DNA of 41,007 nucleotides from Atopostipes sp964624875 (lineage in GTDB: Bacteria; Bacillota; Bacilli; Lactobacillales; Carnobacteriaceae_A): positions 1 to 41,007 of the forward strand of contig CAZUZA010000006.1 of the NCBI GenBank assembly GCA_964624875.1, written 5' to 3'. Below, piece by piece: positions 24,430 to 32,475 of the stretch. A program made the translations under genes and the position numbers. Each line of letters starts with the position of its first letter. The stretch's first letter is position 1. The notes beneath the pieces were generated by a model. The model was not told where the DNA came from, did no database searches, and saw nothing but the letters and a program-made list of their open reading frames with translations.

Positions 24430-25899
24430 TTATTCTTCGCTTAAAAAGATGGATACTTTTTCAATAAAATCTTCTAAAACAACAATACGGGCATACTTCT
24501 TATCCATTCCACTAACGATTTTCCACGGGGCATTTTCCGTGGAAGTATTGAGGACCATTTCATTCATCGCTTCTTTATACGCATCGAAGTGCTCATGGTT
24601 GCGCCAATCTTCATCCGTTAATTTGTGCTGTTTATCTGGATCTTCAGCCCGGTCTTTGAATCTTTCTAACTGTTTTTCTTTATTAATAATAATCAAGTAT
24701 TTTAGGATTAAGTAGCCTTCATGCACTAAATCGTGTTCCATCTGGTTAATTTCAGTATAGGCTTCCTTCCAACGATAGGTGGGTGTTAGTTCTTCAATCC
24801 GTTCGACTAACACGCGACCATACCAACTACGGTCAAAAATTGTCATGCGCCCTGAGGTTGGAAAGTCCCGGTAAAAACGCCATAAATGATGATGGGCTAA
24901 CTCATGTTTGGTCGGAGCCGACACGGTCGCAACATCATAACCACGTGGATCCATATGCCGTGTGAGTCGCTCTATATTTCCACCCTTCCCTGCAGCATCC
25001 GTTCCTTCATACGCAATAATAATTCGTTTCTTTTCTAAGTAAACTTGATACAACAAGTCACCAGCGCGATTTTGTAAATCCTCTAGGCGCTCATCATATT
25101 CGTCATCCGAAATTTCTTTCGTTAAATCAACTTGGCTTAATGGGCGTTCGTTTTCTTCCGGTAAAACCGGTAACTCTGGCTCTTTCCGAGTAACATCTAC
25201 TTCTAAGAAGAGTTCTAAACGATCAATACAAATTTTCAAGGCTCTTCGCGATGTATCTTTCTTACCATCGACATATAAAATATCCCACGGTGACTTTGGA
25301 TAATTCGTCTTTTTTAATACTTCATTAAAATGCTTATAATAGCGATTATAATGCATGTAGTGGCGATAATCTTTTTCATCTAATTTCACATGACGATAGG
25401 AATCTTCTTCTAATTCTAAAATGTTTTTTTCTAATTCTTTACGTGTTTGATGCACAAAGAATTTTACAATTAGCGTGTCGTCATCCACTAAAGATTTTTC
25501 CACAAAATTAACATCTTCAATTAAATGGTCCAGCTTTGCACCCGTTAATTCATAGCGATCTAAAATATCATAGTAAAAACTGCGGTCGAAAAAGGAAATC
25601 TGACCGGCATAGGGACTTTTCATGAAAAACCGATAAAGATAAGGATGCGAACTCTCTTCAGGAGAGGGTTCTTCAAACACACTTACTTCATAGTATTTTG
25701 GATCTAGTTCACGGGTTAAGTCTTTCAAAATATCTCCTTTACCCGATGACTCCCAACCATCTACAATGACTAACATACTTTTATCGGTTTTATTTAATGC
25801 GCGTTGCAGGCGTGCAAAATATTCCCCCATATCAGATCGTTTGTGATCGGATATTCTATCAGGCAACTCTTCTCGATGTGCTGTTTTTTTTGGCAACAT
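24430..25899 (-). CDS. Two-domain polyphosphate kinase 2 family protein (polyphosphate:AMP phosphotransferase type)
   Basis: A 489-residue protein made of two PPK2 domains, the class II layout of polyphosphate:AMP phosphotransferases. The C-terminal domain has an intact Walker A, YEGTDAAGKGG (about 297-307), and Walker B, TIFDRSWYGRVL. The N-terminal domain has a diverged Walker A, DGWESSGKGD (47-56, Glu for the usual Asp), and SFFDRSFYYDIL, and may be mostly structural. It would use polyphosphate to phosphorylate nucleoside monophosphates. AAGGGTG precedes the ATG by 7 bases. It is a single gene with a terminator. Confidence 0.88.
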   Translation of the reverse strand: MLPKKTAHREELPDRISDHKRSDMGEYFARLQRALNKTDKSMLVIVDGWESSGKGDILKDLTRELDPKYYEVSVFEEPSPEESSHPYLYRFFMKSPYAGQISFFDRSFYYDILDRYELTGAKLDHLIEDVNFVEKSLVDDDTLIVKFFVHQTRKELEKNILELEEDSYRHVKLDEKDYRHYMHYNRYYKHFNEVLKKTNYPKSPWDILYVDGKKDTSRRALKICIDRLELFLEVDVTRKEPELPVLPEENERPLSQVDLTKEISDDEYDERLEDLQNRAGDLLYQVYLEKKRIIIAYEGTDAAGKGGNIERLTRHMDPRGYDVATVSAPTKHELAHHHLWRFYRDFPTSGRMTIFDRSWYGRVLVERIEELTPTYRWKEAYTEINQMEHDLVHEGYLILKYLIIINKEKQLERFKDRAEDPDKQHKLTDEDWRNHEHFDAYKEAMNEMVLNTSTENAPWKIVSGMDKKYARIVVLEDFIEKVSIFLSEE

Positions 25900-26074
25900 A
25901 TTGGTTCACCCTTCTTCTAAGGTCTCTTTCGTTCCATATTCATCTATCTTTATATTAATCCAATTGGTCCATTAATTAAAATCATTGACTTCTTTCATAA
26001 GCTTTTTCTTTGCAATCCGTAAAATCGATTGAGAAAATACAAAAGAGAAGAAAAAATATATAGGAGGAATTTTT

Positions 26075-27636
26075 TTGGACACGAAAAAACTTTATATCAA
26101 TGGTGAATGGATAAACTCGACAGGTGATGAGATCGCAGAAGTTCTGAATCCCACAACCGAAGAAGTGATTGCCACTGTTCCAGTTGGGACAAAAGAAGAC
26201 ATCGATAAAGCAGTCGCTGTCGCAAAAGATGCTTTTCTAAGTTGGAACACAATGCCTATAGATGAACGAATTGCTTTAATGGAGAAATTTTACGACGCCA
26301 TTCAAGCACGTAAGGATGAGATTGTAGATACGATTGTTGCTGAATTAGGAGCGTCTAAGAACTTTGCGATAGACACGCAAGTCGGCTTACCTTTAAAAGA
26401 AATTCGCGCAACCATTGATGCTGTCAAAGAGCATGATTTTGAATATGAATTAGAAAACACACAAGTTATAGAAGAAGGTTACGGCGTCGTTGCATGCATC
26501 ACACCTTGGAACTACCCGCTGTTACAAATTGAACGAAAAGTGGTACCGGCTCTGTTAGCTGGAAATACAGTCGTCTTAAAACCAGCGAGTAATACACCAC
26601 TCACTGCTGTTTTATATGCAGAAATTATGGACGAAGTTGGCTTCCCGAAAGGTGTCTTTAACTTAGTCACAGGAAGTGGAAGTACAACTGGTGACTATTT
26701 AACGAGTCATAAAGATGTGGCAGTTATTTCCTTTACAGGCTCAACGGCTGTCGGATCCACAATGTATGAAAAAGCAGCTGATGGCATTAAACAAGTCGTT
26801 TTAGAATTAGGTGGAAAATCACCTTTAGTTTATTTAAAAGGTGGCGATTTGAAAAAAGCTGTGAAACAAGCGATGAATACGGTCCTCAAAAACCAAGGGC
26901 AAACGTGTACGGCTTTAACGCGCTTACTAGTTCCAAATGATGATTTAGAAGAAACCAAACAACTTATTCTAGATTATTATGAAGAAGCAGTCGTCATCGG
27001 TNNNNNNNNNNNNNNNNNNNNNNNNNNNNNNNNNNNNNNNNNNNNNNNNNNNNNNNNNNNNNNNNNNNNNNNNNNNNNNNNNNNNNNNNNNNNNNNNNNN
27101 NAGAAGAAACCAAACAACTTATTCTAGATTATTATGAAGAAGCAGTCGTCATCGGTGATCCTACTGATGAGAAGACGATGGTTGGTCCACTCGTTTCCCA
27201 AGACCAAATGGATACGGTTCTAGAATATATTGAAACGGGTAAAAAAGAAGGAGCAGAAACGTTAGTTGGCGGAAACAAGATCGATCGTACTGGATTCTAT
27301 GTTGAACCGACTGTATTCGTCAATGCTACAAACGACATGACTATTTCACAAGAAGAGATCTTTGGCTCTGTTTTGACGGTCTTGACGTATGATACGGTGG
27401 AAGAAGCGATTGAAATCGGGAACGACTCGATTTACGGTTTATCTGGCGCAGTTATTGGACCGGAGGAAGAAGCGGTGAAAGTTGCGCGTCAGTTGCGCAC
27501 AGGAAATGTGATTGTAAATGGACAGGGTCGCAATCCCCGCGCACCATTTGGCGGCTATAAGCAATCGGGTCGAGGACGCGAACTGGGAATTTATGGTGTG
27601 GAAGATTATTTAGAAATTAAATCGATTTTTGTATAG
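26075..27636 (+). CDS. NAD(P)-dependent aldehyde dehydrogenase, split by an assembly gap
   Basis: ALDH superfamily enzyme. Visible motifs are TPWNYPL, VVLKPASNTP, SFTGSTAVG, catalytic Glu244 in LELGGKSP, catalytic Cys278 in NQGQTCTA, and EEIFGSVL with APFGGYKQSGRGRELG near the end. 100 N at 27002-27101 interrupt it, but the 55 bases on either side of the gap are identical. Collapsing the overlap removes 155 bases and restores one continuous frame of 468 residues, so the gene is almost certainly intact. The start is TTG at 26075, 7 bases after AGGAGG. The substrate is not predictable; betaine-, succinate semialdehyde- and general aldehyde dehydrogenases share these motifs. Confidence 0.9.
27002..27101. 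other. Assembly gap (100 N) with duplicated flanks
   Basis: 26947-27001 and 27102-27156 are the same 55 bases. The gap is a scaffolding artefact between overlapping contig ends, not missing sequence. Confidence 0.93.
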
Positions 27637-27643
27637 AACGACG

Positions 27644-27675
27644 ATTCTCTTTCTGAAAATGGAAGAGAATTTTTA
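27644..27675 (+). terminator. Terminator of the aldehyde dehydrogenase gene
   Basis: ATTCTCTT pairs with AAGAGAAT across an 11-base loop, followed by TTTTATG. Confidence 0.7.
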
Positions 27676-27692
27676 TGAATCGGGAACAATCT

Positions 27693-27701
27693 TGGTATAC
27701 T
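27693..27701 (+). promoter_or_regulatory. Extended -10 promoter of the aldo/keto reductase gene
   Basis: TGGTATACT lies 28 bases before the ATG, followed by an AGGAGG ribosome site. Confidence 0.5.
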
Positions 27702-27729
27702 AGGTGAAAGATTATAGGAGGCAGAAAAA

Positions 27730-28560
27730 ATGGAATATTATATTTTATCCGATGGCTTTAAGATTCCTAAACTTGGTTTTGGGACGTATGGTTTGCAAGG
27801 AATCGATGGGGTTCGTCGAATTGAAAATGCGATTAATGAAGGCAATCGCCTACTCGACTCAGCCTTTAACTATGAAAACGAAGGAACGGTTGGCCGTGCG
27901 ATTCGCAACAGTGGTGTCCCACGCGATCAAATCACGTTCGCTTCGAAATTACCTGGTCGCCACCATGAATATGACAAGGCGCTAAAAACGATTGAAGAAT
28001 CGGTGTTGCGTTCTGGTTTGGATTATATCGATTTATACTTAATCCACTGGCCAAATCCGAAAGAAGATAAGTATGTGGAAGCTTGGCAAGCATTGGTTGA
28101 CGCGCAGAAAACTGGTTTAGTTCGCTCGATTGGTGTGAGTAACTTTTTGCCGGAACACATCGATCGTTTGGAAGCTGAAACAGGCGTCCTTCCGGTCATT
28201 AACCAAATCGAGTTGCATCCTTACTTCAACCAAGAAGAACAACGTGCCTACGACAAGTCAAAGGGCATTATTACCCAAGCTTGGAGTCCCGTTGGTCGCA
28301 ATAACCGAGCATTGAGCGAAGAGTTGGTTGTAGAGTTGGCTGAAAAATACGGCAAAACACCTGCTCAAATCGTACTGCGCTGGGAAGTTCAGTTAGGCAC
28401 GCTCCCTATTCCAAAGTCTGCTCACGCTGGTCGTCAAGCCGAGAATCTCGCGATTTTTGATTTCGAGTTGTCCGAGGACGATATGCAAAAAATAAACAAC
28501 TTATCACGTGAAGACGGTCGTAATAAAGACCAAGACCCTCGAGAATATCAAGAATTTTAA
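27730..28560 (+). CDS. Aldo/keto reductase
   Basis: A 276-residue AKR-superfamily enzyme with the full tetrad Asp43 and Tyr48 (LLDSAFNYENE), Lys73 (FASKLPG) and His106 (LIHWPNP). RSIGVSNFLPEH, INQIELHPYF and the NADPH-binding IPKSAHAGRQAEN follow. It reduces aldehydes or ketones with NADPH in the cytoplasm. It follows the aldehyde dehydrogenase but has its own promoter and terminator. The substrate is unknown. Confidence 0.93.
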   Translation: MEYYILSDGFKIPKLGFGTYGLQGIDGVRRIENAINEGNRLLDSAFNYENEGTVGRAIRNSGVPRDQITFASKLPGRHHEYDKALKTIEESVLRSGLDYIDLYLIHWPNPKEDKYVEAWQALVDAQKTGLVRSIGVSNFLPEHIDRLEAETGVLPVINQIELHPYFNQEEQRAYDKSKGIITQAWSPVGRNNRALSEELVVELAEKYGKTPAQIVLRWEVQLGTLPIPKSAHAGRQAENLAIFDFELSEDDMQKINNLSREDGRNKDQDPREYQEF

Positions 28561-28576
28561 TTTGGTGAAATGTTAG

Positions 28577-28615
28577 AACCCGTTGGAGTCCGTTTGTGGA
28601 CTTCGATGGGTTTTT
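28577..28615 (+). terminator. Terminator of the aldo/keto reductase gene
   Basis: AACCC/GGGTT outer stem with GGAGTCC/GGACTTC inner stem (one G-U pair), followed by TTTTTCT. Confidence 0.85.
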
Positions 28616-28674
28616 CTATTGGAAAAAGGCGAGTTGGGTGAGTCAAATGAAGTGAATAGAGAGTTTAGCGAGGT

Positions 28675-29046
28675 ATACCGTCGTATCCCGTGAGCTGACG
28701 GTATGAGTGAGTTACCGGTCGTATCGGGGGGAGCTATACGCCTGTAAGACTGCGTTATCAACCGTATCGGGGAAGCTATACAACGGTAAGACTGAGTTAC
28801 CAGCNNNNNNNNNNNNNNNNNNNNNNNNNNNNNNNNNNNNNNNNNNNNNNNNNNNNNNNNNNNNNNNNNNNNNNNNNNNNNNNNNNNNNNNNNNNNNNNN
28901 NNNNGGGAAGCTATACGTCGGTAAGACTGCGTTATCAACCGTATCGGGGAAGCTATACGTCGGTAAGACTGCGTTATCAACCGTATCGGGGAAGCTATAC
29001 GACGGTAAGTTTGAGTTATCAACCGTTAAGCGTGAGCTTAACTACC
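28675..29046. repeat. Tandem array of about 42-bp hairpin-forming units, spanning an assembly gap
   Basis: Units begin at 28683 (38 bp), 28721 (43), 28764 (41), a partial at 28905 (36), 28941 (42), 28983 (42), and a divergent half-unit at 29025. Each carries GTATCGGGGAAGCTATAC (terminal GTAT/ATAC inverted repeat), then a variable triplet, then GGTAAGACTGCGTTATC, in which GGTAA pairs with TTACC or TTATC. The 28764 unit has TTACC while others have TTATC, preserving pairing through G-U. The outer units diverge most. Long open frames run through it on both strands only because 42 is divisible by 3. I take it as a non-coding repeat; function unknown. Confidence 0.85.
28805..28904. other. Assembly gap (100 N) inside the tandem array
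   Basis: The gap falls within near-identical repeat units, so the true unit number is unknown and the 100 N is a placeholder. Confidence 0.9.
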
Positions 29047-29066
29047 AATAGTGGTTTTCTTTTAAA

Positions 29067-29146
29067 AATTGACTGGCGAAATTCGTATTTCGCTAGGCTA
29101 TTCCTTATTAAGTTCAGTCAATTCGCTTTTGACAGACAAAAGCGAA
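29067..29146. repeat. Nested multi-hairpin element next to the tandem array
   Basis: A perfect 9-bp inverted repeat AATTGACTG/CAGTCAATT (29067-29075, 29115-29123) encloses a perfect hairpin GCGAAAT-TCGT-ATTTCGC (29076-29093). It overlaps a third perfect hairpin, TTCGCTTTTG-ACAGA-CAAAAGCGAA (29122-29146). No gene lies here. It could be a small RNA, a mobile-element relic or a boundary structure. Confidence 0.6.
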
Positions 29147-29171
29147 TCTTCATCACCCAATGCACACAGAA

Positions 29172-29201
29172 AAACCGCTGAAGATTTCTCTTCAACGGTT
29201 T
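29172..29201 (-). terminator. Terminator of the SRP RNA gene
   Basis: AACCG-CTGAAGA pairs with TCTTCAA-CGGTT around TTTC. The minus strand continues TTTTTCTG. Confidence 0.8.
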
Positions 29202-29225
29202 GTTAATGATTATTTAAACACATAA

Positions 29226-29322
29226 TACATGGCGAACAATACTTAGTGCTGCTTCCTTCCGGACCTGACACGGTTCGTACGTTCACCATCATCATGTGGC
29301 CTTTCGGCAATACATATTGTAC
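29226..29322 (-). ncRNA. ffs: Signal recognition particle RNA, small bacterial type (4.5S/scRNA)
   Basis: On the minus strand, GTCAGGTCCGGAAGGAAGCA (with GCAC following) is the universally conserved helix 8 with its GGAA tetraloop and Ffh-binding internal loops, closed by GTG/CAC. Flanking ACAATA and TATTGT segments can pair as the outer helix. The ends are approximate. A TGGTACAAT at the 5' boundary could be an extended -10 or part of the stem. The RNA binds Ffh for co-translational membrane targeting. It lies apart from dnaX and tadA, with which it often clusters in Firmicutes. Confidence 0.93.
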
Positions 29323-29376
29323 CACAGCTCATTTTAAAAATCTAGTCTTTCTTCAAATTCATCTGACTCATCGTGG

Positions 29377-30066
29377 TTATTCGTTTGCAGTCGCACCAGT
29401 TACAGCGTCAGGGTCCTCAATTAATTTCATACCCTTTTGCTCTAAATAAAAATCAATCAGTGGTTGAATATCTTGGGCATACTGCGTAATGCCACGATAT
29501 TCGCCTGCGTCATCATAAACACCCTGGTAAGTAATCACGATAAATTCATCTTCATTGTCCGTTTGGACCGGACGTTGGAAAACATCGATTTCACCAGCGT
29601 AAAACAAATCGAGTGCACGTTGCATATTCTTTTGAGCGGCTTCTGGATGACCAGCAGTTAACGAATCGCCAACTTGTTCAGGCGCACGTGCTGCGATCAT
29701 CTCTTCTGGTTCCTCACGATGATTATAATAGAGAAACTGACTATTCTCATCCGCGAAGGTCAACTCCATTGGTAAGTGTTTCAGCATAAAATTAATCTGC
29801 TCAACCGTCATGACACCTCGATCCAGTAGCACATAATCGTCACCACTAACGGCCTCAGTGAATTCACTCGCTTCCTCTACCCAAGTCGCTGAGTGTTCAA
29901 CGGGAATCGTTGTTTCAACTGTATCCCCATTTGCAATCGATGGTGCTTCCGCCACTTCAACGGTATCCACTAAAGCTACTTCTTCCGGTTCGGTGGCTGT
30001 GGTACTACAAGCTGTTAATAACGCGAAAGTCACAGGTACCAGCCCCAATTTAATCCATAATTTCAT
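29377..30066 (-). CDS. PAS-domain lipoprotein with a C-terminal ApbE-type flavinylation motif
   Basis: A 229-residue protein. MKLWIKLGLVPVTFALLTAC is a lipoprotein signal peptide with lipid-anchor Cys20. An acidic Thr/Glu/Val-rich linker (about 21-80) leads to a PAS domain (about 84-204: GVMTVEQINFMLKHLPMELTF...GITQYAQDI) clearly homologous to the PAS domains of the two cytoplasmic proteins upstream. The last residues, DPDAVTGATANE, contain D220-A-V-T-G-A-T226. This matches the D-x-x-(S/T)-G-A-T sequence whose final Thr is flavinylated by ApbE in NqrC/RnfG-type proteins, yet no full FMN_bind domain precedes it. I infer an extracellular redox or sensory protein. AGGAGA lies 7 bases before the chosen ATG (30064-30066). 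It is the last gene of the DUF438 cluster. Confidence 0.85.
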   Translation of the reverse strand: MKLWIKLGLVPVTFALLTACSTTATEPEEVALVDTVEVAEAPSIANGDTVETTIPVEHSATWVEEASEFTEAVSGDDYVLLDRGVMTVEQINFMLKHLPMELTFADENSQFLYYNHREEPEEMIAARAPEQVGDSLTAGHPEAAQKNMQRALDLFYAGEIDVFQRPVQTDNEDEFIVITYQGVYDDAGEYRGITQYAQDIQPLIDFYLEQKGMKLIEDPDAVTGATANE

Positions 30067-30144
30067 CATCTTATCTCCTAATTCCATTCTATTATTCCAA
30101 TACAATAGTATAGTAAATTAAGCGATAAAAATAAACCTTAAATC

Positions 30145-30708
30145 TTACTTTCCAAAATACTCTTCACGTAAAATACCGTAATATAGCATGTCAATCCACT
30201 CGCCGTTTTTCCAAATTTCATGATTACGCGAGCGGCCTTCTAGCGTCATGCCTAATTTTTTCATGACCGCTTCAGAAGCTGTATTTCGTGCATCACAAGT
30301 GGCAGCTACTTTTTCAAGTTCCAGCGTTTCAAAAGCGAAGGCCATTAATTGCTTAGACGCTTCAGTTGCATAACCTTGCCCACCGTAACGACTGTTGATT
30401 GCATAGCCAATTTCAGCCTTTTGCTTTTTCATATCCACACGTAAGTCGACTGTCCCAATTAATTTCTTTTCTGCTTTCAATTCCACACCGTATTTTCCAA
30501 GGGGTGCTGCCATAAAATAACTCGCAATGGAATGTCTCGTGTCATCGATTGTCTGATGCGTCGGGAAAACATAATACGTATTATCCGCATTTGAAGCATA
30601 CTCAAACATATCCTCTGCATCCGCTAAAGTAATCGGTCTTAATAATAACTGCTCTGTTTCCATTTCATTATCCACCGCCAAATATAAATTTAAGTTATCC
30701 AAGTCCAA
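30145..30708 (-). CDS. GNAT-family N-acetyltransferase (RimJ/RimL-like)
   Basis: A 187-residue acetyltransferase: TEQLLLRPITLADAEDMFEYAS, KKLIGTVDLRVDMKKQKAEIGYAI, the acetyl-CoA motif RYGGQGYATEASKQLMAFAF, and the C-terminal ARNTASEAVMKKLGMTLEGRSR. This is the RimJ/RimL-like layout acting on protein N-termini, antibiotics or small amines. A TTG start at 30706-30708 follows AAAGGTGG closely; a second TTG two codons later is equally possible. It begins 20 bases after the PAS gene stop, so it is co-transcribed with the DUF438 cluster. Confidence 0.88.
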   Translation of the reverse strand: MDLDNLNLYLAVDNEMETEQLLLRPITLADAEDMFEYASNADNTYYVFPTHQTIDDTRHSIASYFMAAPLGKYGVELKAEKKLIGTVDLRVDMKKQKAEIGYAINSRYGGQGYATEASKQLMAFAFETLELEKVAATCDARNTASEAVMKKLGMTLEGRSRNHEIWKNGEWIDMLYYGILREEYFGK

Positions 30709-30728
30709 ACCCCACCTTTGTGAAATAT

Positions 30729-31134
30729 CTATGCATTAACATCACGATTGGTACCTTCAAGCTGTGTGATTTCAGTAATGTCTTGAACGTATTCTAAGAC
30801 ACCGAGATAGTCTTCGCCGTCACGAACGGCTACAAATGTAATGTGAATAATACGACCCTCTTTTGTTTGGTACCACGCATCTTGTTTATCTTTTTCGCCA
30901 GATTTCAAATCATTGAGTAATTTTTCAACCATTGCCTTTGATTTTGGTGGGTGTGACATCAACATGTCCCGACCAATTGAATTGGGTGTACGGATAAACA
31001 TTTTTTCACCGTGTGTGTTATTAAAATAAGTCACTAAATTGTCTTTGTCGACAAAACTTAACTCTAATGGTAAATGATCTAACATTAAGTTTACTTGTTC
31101 AAGTGTTAAAGACCCTGTTCCTATATTTAATTCT
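30729..31134 (-). CDS. Stand-alone cytoplasmic PAS-domain protein (5' end lost in gap)
   Basis: 135 codons of the C-terminal part are visible, from ELNIGTGSLTLEQVNLMLDH to the stop. The PAS domain parallels that of the DUF438 protein, including SFVDKDNLVTYFN, IGRDMLMSHPP, DAWYQTKEGRIIHITFVAVR and GVLEYVQDITEI. The two share the same C-terminus, EGTNRDVNA, indicating recent duplication. The start codon lies in the 100-N gap at 31135-31234. By comparison with the duplicate, only a few N-terminal residues need be missing, although a longer protein is possible. Confidence 0.82.
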
Positions 31135-31234
31135 NNNNNNNNNNNNNNNNNNNNNNNNNNNNNNNNNNNNNNNNNNNNNNNNNNNNNNNNNNNNNNNNNN
31201 NNNNNNNNNNNNNNNNNNNNNNNNNNNNNNNNNN
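31135..31234. other. Assembly gap (100 N) between two PAS paralogues
   Basis: The flanks do not match each other, unlike the first gap, so real sequence is missing here, including the start of the downstream PAS gene. Near-identical paralogues probably broke the assembly. Confidence 0.85.
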
Positions 31235-31242
31235 CCCCAATC

Positions 31243-32460
31243 CTATGCATTGACGTCGCGGTTTGTACCTTCAATTTTATTAAGTTCCGTAATATCTTGG
31301 ACGGTTTCTAGAATCCCCATAAACTCGCCGGCTTCATTACGAACAGCAATATAATCAATATGGACAAATACGCCATCTTCACGCTGATACCAAGCGTCTT
31401 GTGAATCTTTTTTGCCACTTTCCAAATCAGCTACTAATTGACGAACGGTATCATGGACTCTCGGTGGGTGACAATTCATCATATCACGACCAATGGCAGA
31501 AGGTGTCCGTCCAAGTAACTTTTCTCCTTCACCATTATCATAGTATTTTACGATATGATCTTTATCCACAAACGTTAACTCCATCGGTAAAATATCTAAA
31601 ATCAGATTCAACTCTTTCAAGCTAAGTGAACCCGTACCTAAAGATAAACGACCATCTAGTTCTTCCGCTGAAACAGTCTCTTCTGGTCTCACTCTGTCTG
31701 GCACCCATTTTGCACGTGGACGTACAATCGTATAACCTATTTCATCTTGTTCTTCCGCAATCGTTATCCAGTCATCTTCGTTAAAAGTCTCAGACACCAT
31801 TGGGATTAAGATGTTTTCTTCTTTTACAATCATTTCTTGCATTTCATATTCTAACTCAGAGAAAATAGGCATTAACTGATCTATTTCACCTGCAGTTAAA
31901 GCTTTCCGGACGTCTTTATACAACTCTCGGATCTCATCATCGACACCCCACATGACTTGAGGAGGCGCAGTGTTCCCTTGGCGCTCCATAATTGGGAAGA
32001 ACGATATTTCCTTACGGGCATAGTGACGGTCAAATTGCCATAAGATATCTAATTGTTTCTCAAGACCGTCTTTTATTTCATCCGATTGTTCTTCTAAATA
32101 AACTTCTAATAGATTTCGAACACGCATTAAAGCAGCCTCAATCGCAAAGTTTTCTTCTTTTAGCACATGGACCGGGTGCCCTGGTTTTTCATAATCTGTC
32201 GGCATATTTTCTGGATCCGTGACATAGTCTTTCATAATGGACACATGCACGTTACATAGTTTCATAATATGTTCGGCGCTGAGCCCTTCTTCTTTCATTA
32301 GCTTTCGTTCCATAACTGAGATTTCTAATGGACTAACCGTTTGAAAATGCTCGGCGAAATCTTTTTTGATCACTTCTTCACTTTCACCTTCGTGAAGTCG
32401 CATAATTAAGTCTTTTAATTTGTTGGCACGTTCATTTGTTTGCGCTGCGCGATCTTGCAC
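31243..32460 (-). CDS. DUF438 / hemerythrin-like / PAS domain protein
   Basis: A 405-residue cytoplasmic protein with three parts. DUF438 is about 12-85 (LKDLIMRLHEGESEEVIKKDF). The hemerythrin-like segment is about 95-240: HPVHVLKEEN, FDRHYARKEISFFP, VMWGVDDEIREL, MIVKEENILIP. The PAS domain is about 278-395, with the conserved NCHPP motif. His95, His98, His146 and nearby acidic residues are candidate metal ligands. Family members are uncharacterised but thought to respond to oxygen, NO or redox state. A GTG start has AAAGGAG 9 bases upstream, and the gene follows the DUF1858 gene by 15 bases. Confidence 0.92.
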   Translation of the reverse strand: MQDRAAQTNERANKLKDLIMRLHEGESEEVIKKDFAEHFQTVSPLEISVMERKLMKEEGLSAEHIMKLCNVHVSIMKDYVTDPENMPTDYEKPGHPVHVLKEENFAIEAALMRVRNLLEVYLEEQSDEIKDGLEKQLDILWQFDRHYARKEISFFPIMERQGNTAPPQVMWGVDDEIRELYKDVRKALTAGEIDQLMPIFSELEYEMQEMIVKEENILIPMVSETFNEDDWITIAEEQDEIGYTIVRPRAKWVPDRVRPEETVSAEELDGRLSLGTGSLSLKELNLILDILPMELTFVDKDHIVKYYDNGEGEKLLGRTPSAIGRDMMNCHPPRVHDTVRQLVADLESGKKDSQDAWYQREDGVFVHIDYIAVRNEAGEFMGILETVQDITELNKIEGTNRDVNA

Positions 32461-32475
32461 TCTACTCGCTCCTTT

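Noticed and set aside
26947..27156. Genuine tandem duplication within the aldehyde dehydrogenase
   Set aside because: The identical 55-base copies lie exactly against the N run, which is the pattern of overlapping contig ends.
28675..29046. CRISPR array
   Set aside because: The units are contiguous with no unique spacers between them, and no cas gene is nearby.
28573..29051. Long open frames on both strands through the tandem array, with 14-residue protein repeats
   Set aside because: The unit length is a multiple of three, so any stop-free frame stays open. There is no ribosome site, both strands are open, and a gap is included.
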